Positions 26,647-34,735 of a stretch of DNA of 64,000 nt are shown here, piece after piece. The stretch is from Glaciimonas sp. PCH181 (GTDB lineage: Bacteria; Pseudomonadota; Gammaproteobacteria; Burkholderiales; Burkholderiaceae_D). Below the pieces are notes generated by a model, which did not search any database, was not told the DNA's origin, and was given only the letters and a program-made list of their open reading frames with translations. Numbering within the stretch: position 1 is the first letter of the stretch; each line of letters starts with the position of its first letter. A program made the translations under genes and the position numbers. Location: the NCBI RefSeq assembly GCF_003056055.1, contig NZ_PYFP01000001.1, positions 1,612,001-1,676,000 of the forward strand. The letters are read 5' to 3'.

Positions 26647-27277
26647 ATGTTGTCAGTCATGGCACCTACACAGCACCCCTACTCCCTTACCGCTGATGCA
26701 TTGCAGACGCTCATCGCAGAGCGCGATGCGGCGTTGACCGAACGCGATGCAGTGCGGGGCGAACGGGATGTCGTGCGGGGCGAATTGCGCGTCATGCAAG
26801 TCGAGCGCGATCTGCTCAAGGAACAACTCAAAGCCTTTCCGCGCCGATTATTCGGTACCAGGAGCGAAGCACGCAGCACTGTTCAACGCGACTTGTTTCT
26901 CAATGAGGCGGAGGCGCTGGCCGCACATGCTGCGCTGCCATCGCAACAGAGCGACGTAGACATTATCGTTCCAGGTCATCAGCGCAAGAAACCGGGCCGC
27001 AAGCCGCTGGACCCGGCGTTGCCACGCGAAGTCATCCGTACCACGCGGCCAGAATCGGTACGTATCCGTGATCGGACGCAAGAACTGGTTATTCGTTGAT
27101 ACCATCGGTGGCGCTAACGCTAGCGCCAATCTGTATTCGTTGATTGAAACGTGCAAGGCAGACGCTTATCAGTATCTGACCCAGCTGTTCACGGCACTGC
27201 CTTACGCCAATACTGCCGGTGACTAGGAGGCGCTACTGCCATGGAATTTACAGCCTACCGCTCAGAACCCTGCATAA
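26647..27277 (+). pseudogene. IS66 tnpC with large internal deletion
   Basis: The first 145 codons encode the coiled-coil start (LTERDAVRGERDVVRGELRV, ERDLLKEQLKAFPRRLFGTR) and the beginning of the zinc-finger region. At about 27095 the sequence jumps to the extreme C-terminus, read in another frame: GGANASANLYSLIETCKADA, ending EALLPWNLQ, with a TAG inside. The whole DDE core, about 1 kb, is deleted. Confidence 0.8.
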
Positions 27278-27364
27278 ATCAATTTATGCAGCAAGGGACG
27301 TGGTTGATTGATCGCTTACGTTTGAGACACCATTTTCCCGGAAAAAGATAACTTTCACTTATTG

Positions 27365-27392
27365 TTGACCTTAAATTAGTTATCTGTATAAT
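27365..27392 (+). promoter_or_regulatory. Consensus promoter of the diaphorase-LeuCD-XdhC-Amt operon
   Basis: TTGACC at 27365-27370, 16 bases, TATAAT at 27387-27392. The 36 bases from 27365 match those of the promoter at 48766-48793 (read on the minus strand) at 31 positions, including the spacer. The spacer holds TTAAATTAGTT, which in the other copy is the perfect dyad ACTAAATTAGT. Together the two promoters point to one shared regulator. Confidence 0.75.
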
Positions 27393-27541
27393 TAATAAAA
27401 GAGGCCACCACGGTCTACAGTGGTAAAAGTCTCGTTTATCCCTGCGAATAATACTTTCGTCGGCACGGAAATACGGCCCGGACAAGCTGGCACGTCAGGC
27501 ATTTGCTGAATTTACGCGTTTATACTGAATGGTGTTTCTCA

Positions 27542-27895
27542 ATGAATGTAGAGCATGTTGAAGTGTATGTGTGCATGAACGTCGACTGCCGTAGTCGGGG
27601 AGCTGAAGCTATGTTAGCCGCCGTTAACGCGCAGCTTGATGAGCAGGGCATGAAGCACGTCGTGACCGAGAAAATCATGTGCTTTGCCGCATGCAATCTT
27701 GGGCCAAACATCGTCATTCCGTCGACCCGGTGCTGGCTTAGCGGAGTGACTAAAGAAGATGCTGGCGCGGTCGTGAATTATTTAAAAGGGGAGGAAGACA
27801 TATCCCGCTTTCAGCAGAACAATGATCCCGAAATAGATACGATGATTTTCGAGATGATTGATGCCGGTCTGCTCGACAAAGAATGCGCAAATTGA
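27542..27895 (+). CDS. Thioredoxin-like 2Fe-2S ferredoxin (NuoE C-terminal-domain type)
   Basis: The product has 117 residues from the ATG at 27542. HVEVYVCMNVDCRSRGAEAM begins a thioredoxin-like 2Fe-2S domain. Cys ligands are Cys9 and Cys14 (CMNVDC) and a second pair in IMCFAACNLGPN (Cys-x3-Cys), as in the NuoE/HoxE family and clostridial-type ferredoxins. The start overlaps no gene and the end overlaps the next gene by 13 bases, so the two are translationally coupled. It should shuttle electrons to or from the NuoF-like partner. The in-frame start at 27503 has no ribosome site. Confidence 0.75.
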   Translation: MNVEHVEVYVCMNVDCRSRGAEAMLAAVNAQLDEQGMKHVVTEKIMCFAACNLGPNIVIPSTRCWLSGVTKEDAGAVVNYLKGEEDISRFQQNNDPEIDTMIFEMIDAGLLDKECAN

Positions 27896-29208
27896 CTCCG
27901 CTGACATCCGTGCATGCGCTTTTTGATTGGAGTAAATCCCACGATCCGTCGCTTGCAGCGTATCGGCTCCTCGGCGGTTATCAAGCCTTTAACGATATTC
28001 GAAAGAAAACTTCACTAGAGCCACTTCTTGATCAGATCGAACAATCGATGTTGACCGGTAAGGGAGGCGCAAATTTTCCAACGCATCGGAAGATGCGGCT
28101 CATGTTGGCTCAAGGGGGCGATAGAAAAATTCTGGTTGTTAACGGCAGCGAACATGAGCCGGGCTCCCTGAAAGATCGCTATCTGATCGAGAACGTTCCC
28201 CACAAAGTCCTCGAGGGCGCACTTATTGCAGCGCACGCAGTTAAGGCAAATGAAATCGTGGTCGCAATCAACGAAGGATCAAGCGATGCGGTGACATCCT
28301 TTAGAAATGCGCTTCAAGAGTTGCTAAGCAACCCCGATATTGATTTTTCCGGTATATCCATAACCGTGCAAACCGTTCCCGAAATTTACATTGTGGGGGA
28401 AGAGACGGCGCTTTTGGAAACACTCGAAGGGAAGACGCCTCTGCCGCGCAGTAAGCCACCATTTCCAATTCAGGAGGGGTTGCACGGATTGCCCACCCTG
28501 GTTCAAAACGTCGAAACGGTCGCGCACCTCCCCTTTATCTTTTCAGCTGGTGCTGCGTCATATCGTGCTCTTGGCCGTAATGGTAACGGCGTAACTCTCT
28601 GCACCCTTGGGAAAGAATTTATTAATCCCGGGGTGTACGAAATCCCCCTTGGCACAAGTATTCGTGAAGTGCTTTACGAGTGGGGCCGTGGGCTACAAAA
28701 CGGTACGGCGATTAAGTGCGTCCAGCCTGGCGGTCCTTCATCTGGTTTTCTTTCGTCATCGGACTTCGATGCACCCCTTGACGCGAAGGCTCTGGGCCAA
28801 TATGGATCAGCTCTCGGCTGTGCCGTTATCAGAGCATATTCCGTGAATGAATGTATGGTTCAGCGCATCGGCGAAATTATGCATTTTTTCGCCGAGACAT
28901 CCTGCGGGCAGTGCCCGCGCTGTCGAATGGAAACCAACATGCTCGACACCATCGTGAAGCAAGTGCTCGCTGGAAAAGGAACTCCGAAGCTTCTCGACAA
29001 AGTCGAAGACGTCATCAAGCTCGCAACGGGGCAAGGCATTTGCAGCCTGATCGGAATGCCTGTTGCCCCAATCAGGACGGGATTGTGCCTCTTTTATGAC
29101 GAGTTTCTGGCACACCTGGAAAACAGATGTACCTGCTGCACCACTCGAAATGAACCTCAACGTGTTGGTCAAGGGATAGAAGGATCGCAACATGACAGAC
29201 CGGCTTAG
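27883..29208 (+). CDS. NuoF-like diaphorase subunit (FMN, NAD(H), 4Fe-4S)
   Basis: The product has 441 residues. Order: a divergent FMN/NAD fold with [20 protein letters not shown] and [19 protein letters not shown], an SLBB domain ([20 protein letters not shown]), and a C-terminal 4Fe-4S domain with SCGQCPRCR (Cys-x2-Cys-x2-Cys) and a later Cys in [10 protein letters not shown]. In complex I this subunit oxidises NADH; in soluble enzymes it reduces NAD. The family's GRGG(A/G)GFP loop is altered to GKGGANFP, and E-PG follows as usual. No other complex I genes are near. I infer that it serves either the Mo hydroxylase, by passing electrons to NAD, or the Rieske oxygenase, by passing electrons from NADH. 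Confidence 0.8.
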   Translation: MRKLTPLTSVHALFDWSKSHDPSLAAYRLLGGYQAFNDIRKKTSLEPLLDQIEQSMLTGKGGANFPTHRKMRLMLAQGGDRKILVVNGSEHEPGSLKDRYLIENVPHKVLEGALIAAHAVKANEIVVAINEGSSDAVTSFRNALQELLSNPDIDFSGISITVQTVPEIYIVGEETALLETLEGKTPLPRSKPPFPIQEGLHGLPTLVQNVETVAHLPFIFSAGAASYRALGRNGNGVTLCTLGKEFINPGVYEIPLGTSIREVLYEWGRGLQNGTAIKCVQPGGPSSGFLSSSDFDAPLDAKALGQYGSALGCAVIRAYSVNECMVQRIGEIMHFFAETSCGQCPRCRMETNMLDTIVKQVLAGKGTPKLLDKVEDVIKLATGQGICSLIGMPVAPIRTGLCLFYDEFLAHLENRCTCCTTRNEPQRVGQGIEGSQHDRPA

Positions 29209-30637
29209 CACTTTCAATCATAGGAATGATACGGTCAAAGCTCAGACTCTCTTCGACAAGCTGTGGCAAAGGCATGTCGTTACCGAAACACCTGACGGGG
29301 ATGCACTGCTATACATCGACCGGCATCTCGTGTACGAGGTCACCAGTCCACAGGCATTTTCAGGACTACGACTTTCGGGACGCAAGGTGTGGCGCGCCGA
29401 AACCGTATTGGCGACGGCAGACCACAACGTCCCAACGACCCGTAGAGACCAGACAATCGCAGATCCTCTCTCTAGGGCGCAAATCGCGCAACTGAGCCAG
29501 AACTGCTTAGATTTCGGTATAACCGAATTTGCGCTCGGCGATCCCCGTCAGGGAATCATCCATGTTATCGGTCCCGAGCAGGGCGCCACGCTGCCCGGAA
29601 TGACAATTGTCGCCGGTGACTCCCATACGAGCACCCACGGGGCCTTCGCTGCCTTAGCCTTTGGTATTGGCACGTCGGAGGTTGAGCATGTCCTTGCCAC
29701 GCAATGTCTGCGTACCCAAAAGGCAAAGTCCATGCTCGTCCAAATCGACAACGAATTACCGCGCGGCGTTACCGCAAAGGATCTTATCCTAAGCATAATT
29801 GGTGATATTGGTACAGCGGGCGCCACAGGGTACGCAATCGAGTTTGCTGGCACAACTATTCGCCAGCTCTCGATGGAAAGCCGAATGACGCTATGCAACA
29901 TGGCGATCGAAGCCGGAGCCCGTGTCGGCCTCATTGCCGTAGATCAGTCGACCATTGACTATTTTCAGGGACGCCCATTCGTACCGCGCGGAGTCCAATG
30001 GGATCAAGCGGTTGATTACTGGCGCACGTTGACGAGCGATGAGAATGCTTCGTTTGATCGTACCGTAAAGATCGATGCAAGGACCCTACATCCTATGGTG
30101 AGTTGGGGAACCTCTCCCGAGATGGTGACCTGCGTTAACGGCGCCGTCCCCGATCCTTCGCAGGAGCCGGATCTTACCAAGCGCGCCGCGGTGGAACGTG
30201 CGCTTACTTACATGGGACTCGAACCCAACACGCCGATCGTTGACATTCGTCCGAATAAAGTTTTCATCGGTTCCTGCACCAATGGACGCATCGAGGATCT
30301 TCGTGCCGCAGCAGCAGTTGCGAAGGGCAAGCGGGTTGCTGCCTCGATCTCACAAGCGCTGATCGTTCCTGGATCAGGACTAGTCAAAGCACAAGCGGAG
30401 GCAGAAGGCATCGACAAGATTTTCATAGATGCCGGGTTCGAGTGGCGTAATCCCGGGTGCTCTATGTGCCTCGGCATGAACGCAGACCATCTTAACGTGG
30501 GAGATCGTTGCGCCTCGACCTCAAACAGAAATTTCGAGGGACGGCAAGGTGCAGGCGGTCGCACACACCTTGTCAGTCCTGCAATGGCTGCTGCGGCGGC
30601 GATAGCCGGTCATTTTGTCGATGTTTCCCAGCTTTAG
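29192..30637 (+). CDS. Aconitase-family hydratase, large subunit (LeuC-like); candidate maleate hydratase
   Basis: The product has 481 residues and overlaps the diaphorase gene by 17 bases. LeuC-type features: [40 protein letters not shown] and [11 protein letters not shown], giving the three Cys ligands of the 4Fe-4S cluster (one in SCTNG, two in CSMC). These enzymes add or remove water at a double bond. The family includes isopropylmalate isomerase, citraconase and maleate hydratase. In an operon tied to NicX, NicF and NicD enzymes that end in maleate, and with no maleate isomerase present, hydration of maleate to D-malate is the attractive reading. A plain LeuC cannot be excluded; no other leucine gene is near. 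Confidence 0.8.
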   Translation: MTDRLSTFNHRNDTVKAQTLFDKLWQRHVVTETPDGDALLYIDRHLVYEVTSPQAFSGLRLSGRKVWRAETVLATADHNVPTTRRDQTIADPLSRAQIAQLSQNCLDFGITEFALGDPRQGIIHVIGPEQGATLPGMTIVAGDSHTSTHGAFAALAFGIGTSEVEHVLATQCLRTQKAKSMLVQIDNELPRGVTAKDLILSIIGDIGTAGATGYAIEFAGTTIRQLSMESRMTLCNMAIEAGARVGLIAVDQSTIDYFQGRPFVPRGVQWDQAVDYWRTLTSDENASFDRTVKIDARTLHPMVSWGTSPEMVTCVNGAVPDPSQEPDLTKRAAVERALTYMGLEPNTPIVDIRPNKVFIGSCTNGRIEDLRAAAAVAKGKRVAASISQALIVPGSGLVKAQAEAEGIDKIFIDAGFEWRNPGCSMCLGMNADHLNVGDRCASTSNRNFEGRQGAGGRTHLVSPAMAAAAAIAGHFVDVSQL

Positions 30638-30652
30638 CCACGTGAGATTGCG

Positions 30653-31294
30653 ATGAAACCCTTTACTCAATTTACCGCTCTAGTTGTACCCCTTGATCGG
30701 GCGAACGTTGACACGGATGCGATACTTCCAAAGCAGTTTATGAAGTCGATTGAAAAGACTGGCTTTGGGCCGAATCTTTTCGACGAATGGCGCTATCTGG
30801 ACCCGGGACAACCTGGGGACGACTGCTCCCTAAGAAGAAAAAATCCTGCGTTTTCTTTCAACGACGCACGTTATCAGGGTGCTGAAGTCCTTCTCACGCG
30901 AGAAAACTTCGGTTGCGGCTCAAGTCGCGAGCATGCGCCGTGGGCTTTACTAGACTTCGGTATCCGTGCGCTTATCGCACCGAGCTTTGCCGATATTTTT
31001 TACAACAATTGCTTTAAGAATGGCATTCTTCCGATCATCATGCCCGATTCGGTGGTGAGCGCTCTCCTTAATGCCGTTGCGGTTTCTCCGGGATACTGCA
31101 TCAAAGTTGATTTGAAACAACAAACCCTGACGACCCCGGAGCGAGATGTTCTGAACTTTCAGATCAACGAGTTCCGTAAGCGCTGTTTGATAGAAGGTCT
31201 AGACGATATCGACTTGACGTTCAAAGATATCGAAAAAATTCGCGGTTATGAATCCGTGCGACGCAAGCAGGAACCTTGGCTTTTCCCGTACTGA
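30653..31294 (+). CDS. Aconitase-family hydratase, small subunit (LeuD-like)
   Basis: The product has 213 residues. The swivelling domain has [20 protein letters not shown] at the start and [20 protein letters not shown] with the substrate-binding Ser-Arg-Glu-His, then [17 protein letters not shown]. Length and motifs are those of LeuD. It pairs with the preceding large subunit, 15 bases upstream, to form the active heterodimer. Substrate reasoning is the same as for that gene. Confidence 0.85.
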   Translation: MKPFTQFTALVVPLDRANVDTDAILPKQFMKSIEKTGFGPNLFDEWRYLDPGQPGDDCSLRRKNPAFSFNDARYQGAEVLLTRENFGCGSSREHAPWALLDFGIRALIAPSFADIFYNNCFKNGILPIIMPDSVVSALLNAVAVSPGYCIKVDLKQQTLTTPERDVLNFQINEFRKRCLIEGLDDIDLTFKDIEKIRGYESVRRKQEPWLFPY

Positions 31295-31311
31295 CGAAAG
31301 AAACTGGCGAC

Positions 31312-32313
31312 ATGGACAATACAGACCTGAGCGTGTTGCGAAAAATCGGCGAATGGCGCATCGCCGGCCATAGTATCGTTATGGGCACACTCATTCGAAC
31401 CTGGGGTTCAGCCCCGCGACCGATCGGGTCGGTGGTCGCGATTCGAGACGACGGGCACATTTCCGGATCAGTTTCTGGTGGCTGTATAGAGGATGATCTA
31501 ATCGATCGCGCGCGTCAAAGCACACTCGGCATGACAATGCCAAAACGTGTGAAGTATGGGGTTTCCGCCGAAGAAGCTCACCGTTTTGGACTACCCTGTG
31601 GCGGAACGATTGAACTGGTTCTTGAGGCCGTCTCGGATATATCACGCATTGAAGAACTTCTGATTCGTCTGGAAAAAGGTGAACGTATTTGTCGTACTCT
31701 CGAACTGTTCTCGGGACAGGTCAGCCTCGAAAATCAAGTTGGTGCGGATTTACTCTGCGTGGATGACAAGACGTTAATAACTTTTCATGGCCCGACGTGG
31801 CGTTTGCTCATCATCGGCGCGGGTCAGATGAGCGAGTATCTGGCAACCATGGCGCGCACCCTCAATTACGAAGTACTGGTTTGCGACCCGCGGGAGGAGT
31901 ACGCAAATGAATGGGCGATCGTCGGGACGCAGCTCTTGCGAACAATGCCCGATGATACGGTGATCGCCATGCGCCCAGATCCCCACACCGCAATCGTCGC
32001 ACTGACGCACGATCCGAAGCTCGATGACCTTGCACTCATTGAAGCTCTCAAGTCAGACGCTTTTTACGTCGGTGCCATTGGTTCTCACAAGAATCAAGAA
32101 AAGCGGCGGGACCGATTACGCGAGTTCGATGTATTGCCGCACCAAATTGATCGACTGTATGGCCCGGTAGGGCTGAAAAACGGTGCCCGTACACCTCCAG
32201 AGATCGCTGTTTCGATTTTGGCCCAGATGACTGCTGCGCGTTACGGTTATCAGATTCCAGATCCAACGCCTCGAGACATCAATCTCCGTCTCCCGCTGGG
32301 AACACCGAAATGA
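31312..32313 (+). CDS. XdhC-family molybdenum-cofactor maturation factor
   Basis: The product has 333 residues from the ATG at 31312; the open frame extends to 31276. The N-terminal domain has TLIRTWGSAPRPIGSVVAIR and ISGSVSGGCIEDDLI, the Cys-containing XdhC/CoxI signature, and the C-terminal Rossmann domain has LLIIGAGQMSEYLATMARTL and FYVGAIGSHKNQEKRRDRLR. XdhC proteins bind molybdenum cofactor, help its sulfuration and insert it into xanthine-dehydrogenase-type enzymes. The likely client is the Cox-type hydroxylase encoded on the opposite strand at 36.8-41.3 kb, which links the two operons. Confidence 0.88.
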   Translation: MDNTDLSVLRKIGEWRIAGHSIVMGTLIRTWGSAPRPIGSVVAIRDDGHISGSVSGGCIEDDLIDRARQSTLGMTMPKRVKYGVSAEEAHRFGLPCGGTIELVLEAVSDISRIEELLIRLEKGERICRTLELFSGQVSLENQVGADLLCVDDKTLITFHGPTWRLLIIGAGQMSEYLATMARTLNYEVLVCDPREEYANEWAIVGTQLLRTMPDDTVIAMRPDPHTAIVALTHDPKLDDLALIEALKSDAFYVGAIGSHKNQEKRRDRLREFDVLPHQIDRLYGPVGLKNGARTPPEIAVSILAQMTAARYGYQIPDPTPRDINLRLPLGTPK

Positions 32314-32371
32314 CCGGATTACCCAAGCAAGCTTTTTCTCGTTTCCTCAACCCCAATCGAAAGAGGCCGAC

Positions 32372-33730
32372 ATGTTTTACTTGACCAAAACCTTTGCGGA
32401 GCAGATTTCCGCACAGGCTTACATCTCTGATATTTTTTACATCATCGCATGCATGGGAGCCTTTCTCGTGATTGTAGCGCTCGCCTTGATTGACGCCGGA
32501 ACGGTGAATGCCAAGCATCTCGTTGATACCTTGGCGCAGAAGATAGTCAGCGCGTTTATTGGCGGTACGAGCTGCATGATTGCGGGTTATGCGATCTGGA
32601 ACTGGCAATTCAACCAGGCATTCGGTATTCCAAATCCGTTACAACAGTCACTTTCAGACTGGTGGCTGTTCGGACCCAACATGAATACCTATGCTCAGAA
32701 TCTCGACAACACCACCGTCCCCGGCGCAGATACCCAGCAAATCTTCGTCGTCTTCTTTTTCGCGTATGCGGCCGTTATCGGATCTTTCGTTCACAGCATG
32801 GGCCTCGGCAGGATGAAGCCAAGCGCCTGTTACATTCTTTCAGCAGTCGCTGGCGGCTTGCTAATGCCCATCATGACCTATTTGACCTGGGGGCCGGCAA
32901 GCCCTCTGTCCAACAACGGCTTACATGACTTTGTAGGCAGTTTTTCGCTCTACATGTTTGTGGGAGTTTGGTCCCTCATCCTGTCATGGCGCCTAGGTCC
33001 AAGACTCGCCTCGACCACGTCGTTCAACGGTCATATGTTTGGATCGGGCGCATTGGTACTGATGATAGCGATTCCAATGTTCGTCCTTGGTTGCGGATTC
33101 CTTGAGCCGGGGGTTGGATATTTTGGCATTACGAATACCACATCTGGCATTGGTATTGTGTTCATAAATATATTTATGGCCTTTAGCGGCGGTGCGATTT
33201 CCGGCGCGGTCATTGCTTATCGGAAGCACAAGCCGGTCTATATCTTCCTAGGCCCCATTGCTGGCTACATCACCTGCACCGCTCTATTCGATATTGCAGC
33301 ACCGTGGCAATGTTTTGTCGCAGCCGCAAGTGGCCCCTGGGTGATGAGAGCTGGCGCGGCGCTCATGACGAAATACGATTTGGACGACCAGAAAATTGTT
33401 CCCGTCGCGCTTGGGCCATCGATTCTAAGCGTGCTACTCGCGGGGATTATTGGTGCCGGTGTTGCCACCGGAGGTGTGGCCGGAGCAACTGGCGACTACG
33501 CGCTGCAACATGCACATATTAGTTTTGGCATGCAATGTATCGGCATCCTGGTGACCCTTGTCATCGCAGGCGGATCCGGTCTGATCCTGGTGTTCGCCAT
33601 CGAGAAAACAATCGGTCTACGCGTCGCGTCCACCATTGAACAAGACGGCATGGACGTGTGGTATTGGAACGAATGGCGGAAATCACGGAAAATGCGTGTC
33701 TCGCCTAAGGCAATGGCTGATTACTCCTAG
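32372..33730 (+). CDS. Amt/MEP/Rh-family transporter lacking the twin histidines
   Basis: The product has 452 residues with about eleven membrane segments, from IIACMGAFLVIVALALIDAG onward. Amt landmarks can be aligned: HDFVGSFSLYM corresponds to the family's DFAGGTVVH and has Tyr in place of the first pore His, and DLDDQKIVPVALGP corresponds to DDPCDVFGVHG and has Leu in place of the second. Both pore histidines that carry ammonium deprotonation are therefore absent. It is not likely to be an ordinary ammonium channel. In this operon it may transport an amine or heterocycle, or act as a sensor; both are inference. It is the last gene before a strong hairpin. Confidence 0.75.
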   Translation: MFYLTKTFAEQISAQAYISDIFYIIACMGAFLVIVALALIDAGTVNAKHLVDTLAQKIVSAFIGGTSCMIAGYAIWNWQFNQAFGIPNPLQQSLSDWWLFGPNMNTYAQNLDNTTVPGADTQQIFVVFFFAYAAVIGSFVHSMGLGRMKPSACYILSAVAGGLLMPIMTYLTWGPASPLSNNGLHDFVGSFSLYMFVGVWSLILSWRLGPRLASTTSFNGHMFGSGALVLMIAIPMFVLGCGFLEPGVGYFGITNTTSGIGIVFINIFMAFSGGAISGAVIAYRKHKPVYIFLGPIAGYITCTALFDIAAPWQCFVAAASGPWVMRAGAALMTKYDLDDQKIVPVALGPSILSVLLAGIIGAGVATGGVAGATGDYALQHAHISFGMQCIGILVTLVIAGGSGLILVFAIEKTIGLRVASTIEQDGMDVWYWNEWRKSRKMRVSPKAMADYS

Positions 33731-33739
33731 CAGCCTCCA

Positions 33740-33775
33740 TGTCGCAGACGACCCTGCCTTCAGGCGTCTGCGACA
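33740..33775 (+). terminator. Long hairpin after the Amt-like gene, probable operon end
   Basis: TGTCGCAGACG (33740-33750) pairs perfectly with CGTCTGCGACA (33765-33775), and the loop has its own CCTG/CAGG pairing. It starts 10 bases after the stop codon. There is no good T-run after it, so it may be a factor-dependent or RNA-stabilising end rather than a classic intrinsic terminator. Confidence 0.55.
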
Positions 33776-33858
33776 TCTATTGTCGAGGAAAATCCGTCGG
33801 TTTTGCACCCGGATTATTGAATCGTGGGGAAGATACCGGGATGGCGCTGTCAGCGACG

Positions 33859-34326
33859 CTAGCTTTGGCGCACCGCCCCCCGCCGCAAGACAACAGGCTT
33901 ACCCTGCAAGCGAAGTTTAAATATCCAATGTGCTAACGCAGAGTCCAGATGGGTCGAGTGCGCCGGAAACCAATCAGCCAACGCGTTCGCAAGACGCCGT
34001 CCCTCTGCCAGATCGCCCTGCACTATGCGCTCGCGCACTTGTCCAATGGATTCCATCACGGCAGCATGTTCTTTCACATGACAATCGCGAGGAGGAAATA
34101 CGGTTTCATTCATCCACTTGTCTTCTTGCTCAAACTGATGTCCTGCACTCCCCGCCATTGCATCAAAGAGTTCAGCCAATGCGTCGTCAGTTGCGCGTTG
34201 CAGCGCCGCAAGCGAGTTTACAAATTCTTCATGGACACGATCAAGTGGCGGGTATCCAACAAGGAACGTGTCGTCCCAACAAATGACGTTGGACTCGTTA
34301 TCTGGGCGAACTAAAGGCGTTGTCAT
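33859..34326 (-). CDS. Bacteriohemerythrin
   Basis: The product has 155 residues. The diiron ligands are visible in order: His in DRVHEEF, His-x3-Glu in GHQFEQEDKWM, His-x4-His in CHVKEHAAVM, and His-x4-Asp in HSTHLDSAL. The family binds O2 reversibly or senses it. It sits at the end of the minus-strand operon behind coxE, separated by about 410 bases, so it may have its own promoter. Supplying or sensing O2 for the oxygenases of the island is possible but unproven. Confidence 0.85.
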   Translation of the reverse strand: MTTPLVRPDNESNVICWDDTFLVGYPPLDRVHEEFVNSLAALQRATDDALAELFDAMAGSAGHQFEQEDKWMNETVFPPRDCHVKEHAAVMESIGQVRERIVQGDLAEGRRLANALADWFPAHSTHLDSALAHWIFKLRLQGKPVVLRRGAVRQS

Positions 34327-34735
34327 ATGTTGAAGGCATGTGAGAGTGACGGAATTATCTGTTCCGAGTATAGGCCGATTTAATTCTTAGAACCTCTTTC
34401 CACAGCAACATTGCATCTACACGTCCTACGCTAGGTGCTGTCACCGTAACGGCTGATGACCTTGTTCAGGGCGGAGAGACGCATGCGGGTGTGCTAAAGC
34501 AGTTTTGATGCAAAATCAGTTGAGCTTAAGGCGCTTGTTGGGCAACACATTGAGCCCAACGCGGGCAGAGGAATTGCATGACAAGATGCTGTGGGCTAGG
34601 GTGTCAATTTGAGTGCTGTCATTTGCAGTTAATGTGCGCCGAAATAGCCTCGAATGCACGCACGACCGGTTTAAAACACGCGCCCCTACCCTGCCTCAGA
34701 TGTTAGCCTCTTCCGAAGGAAAATCCGACAGGCTG
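34327..34735. other. Intergenic stretch between hemerythrin and coxE-like genes
   Basis: The 409 bases show no credible gene. A small dyad, GTTGGGC at 34537-34543 and GCCCAAC at 34554-34560, is the only structure seen; it lacks a T-run on either strand. Confidence 0.45.

Larger units (their letters stand above)
25712..27319 (+). mobile_element. Decayed IS66-family element with intact ends and 8-bp target duplication
   Basis: The element is 1608 bp. It starts GTAAGCGAT and ends ATCGCTTAC, the GTAAGCG ends of IS66, and is flanked by the perfect 8-bp direct repeat GTTTGAGA (25704-25711 and 27320-27327). Inside are remnants of tnpA, tnpB and tnpC in order on the + strand, each with stop codons or deletions. 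It is a different subgroup from the intact IS66 copy at 12817-15304. Its right end is 46 bases upstream of the promoter at 27365. Confidence 0.85.

Noticed and set aside
27542..29208. Complex I genes nuoE and nuoF
   Set aside because: No other nuo gene is present, and the NuoE part is only the short ferredoxin domain; a stand-alone diaphorase is the better call.
29192..31294. Leucine biosynthesis genes leuC and leuD
   Set aside because: Motifs fit LeuCD, but no leuB or leuA is near and the operon belongs to a catabolic island; kept as family members without those symbols.
34537..34560. Terminator after the coxE-like gene
   Set aside because: The stem is only seven pairs and there is no T-run on the relevant strand.
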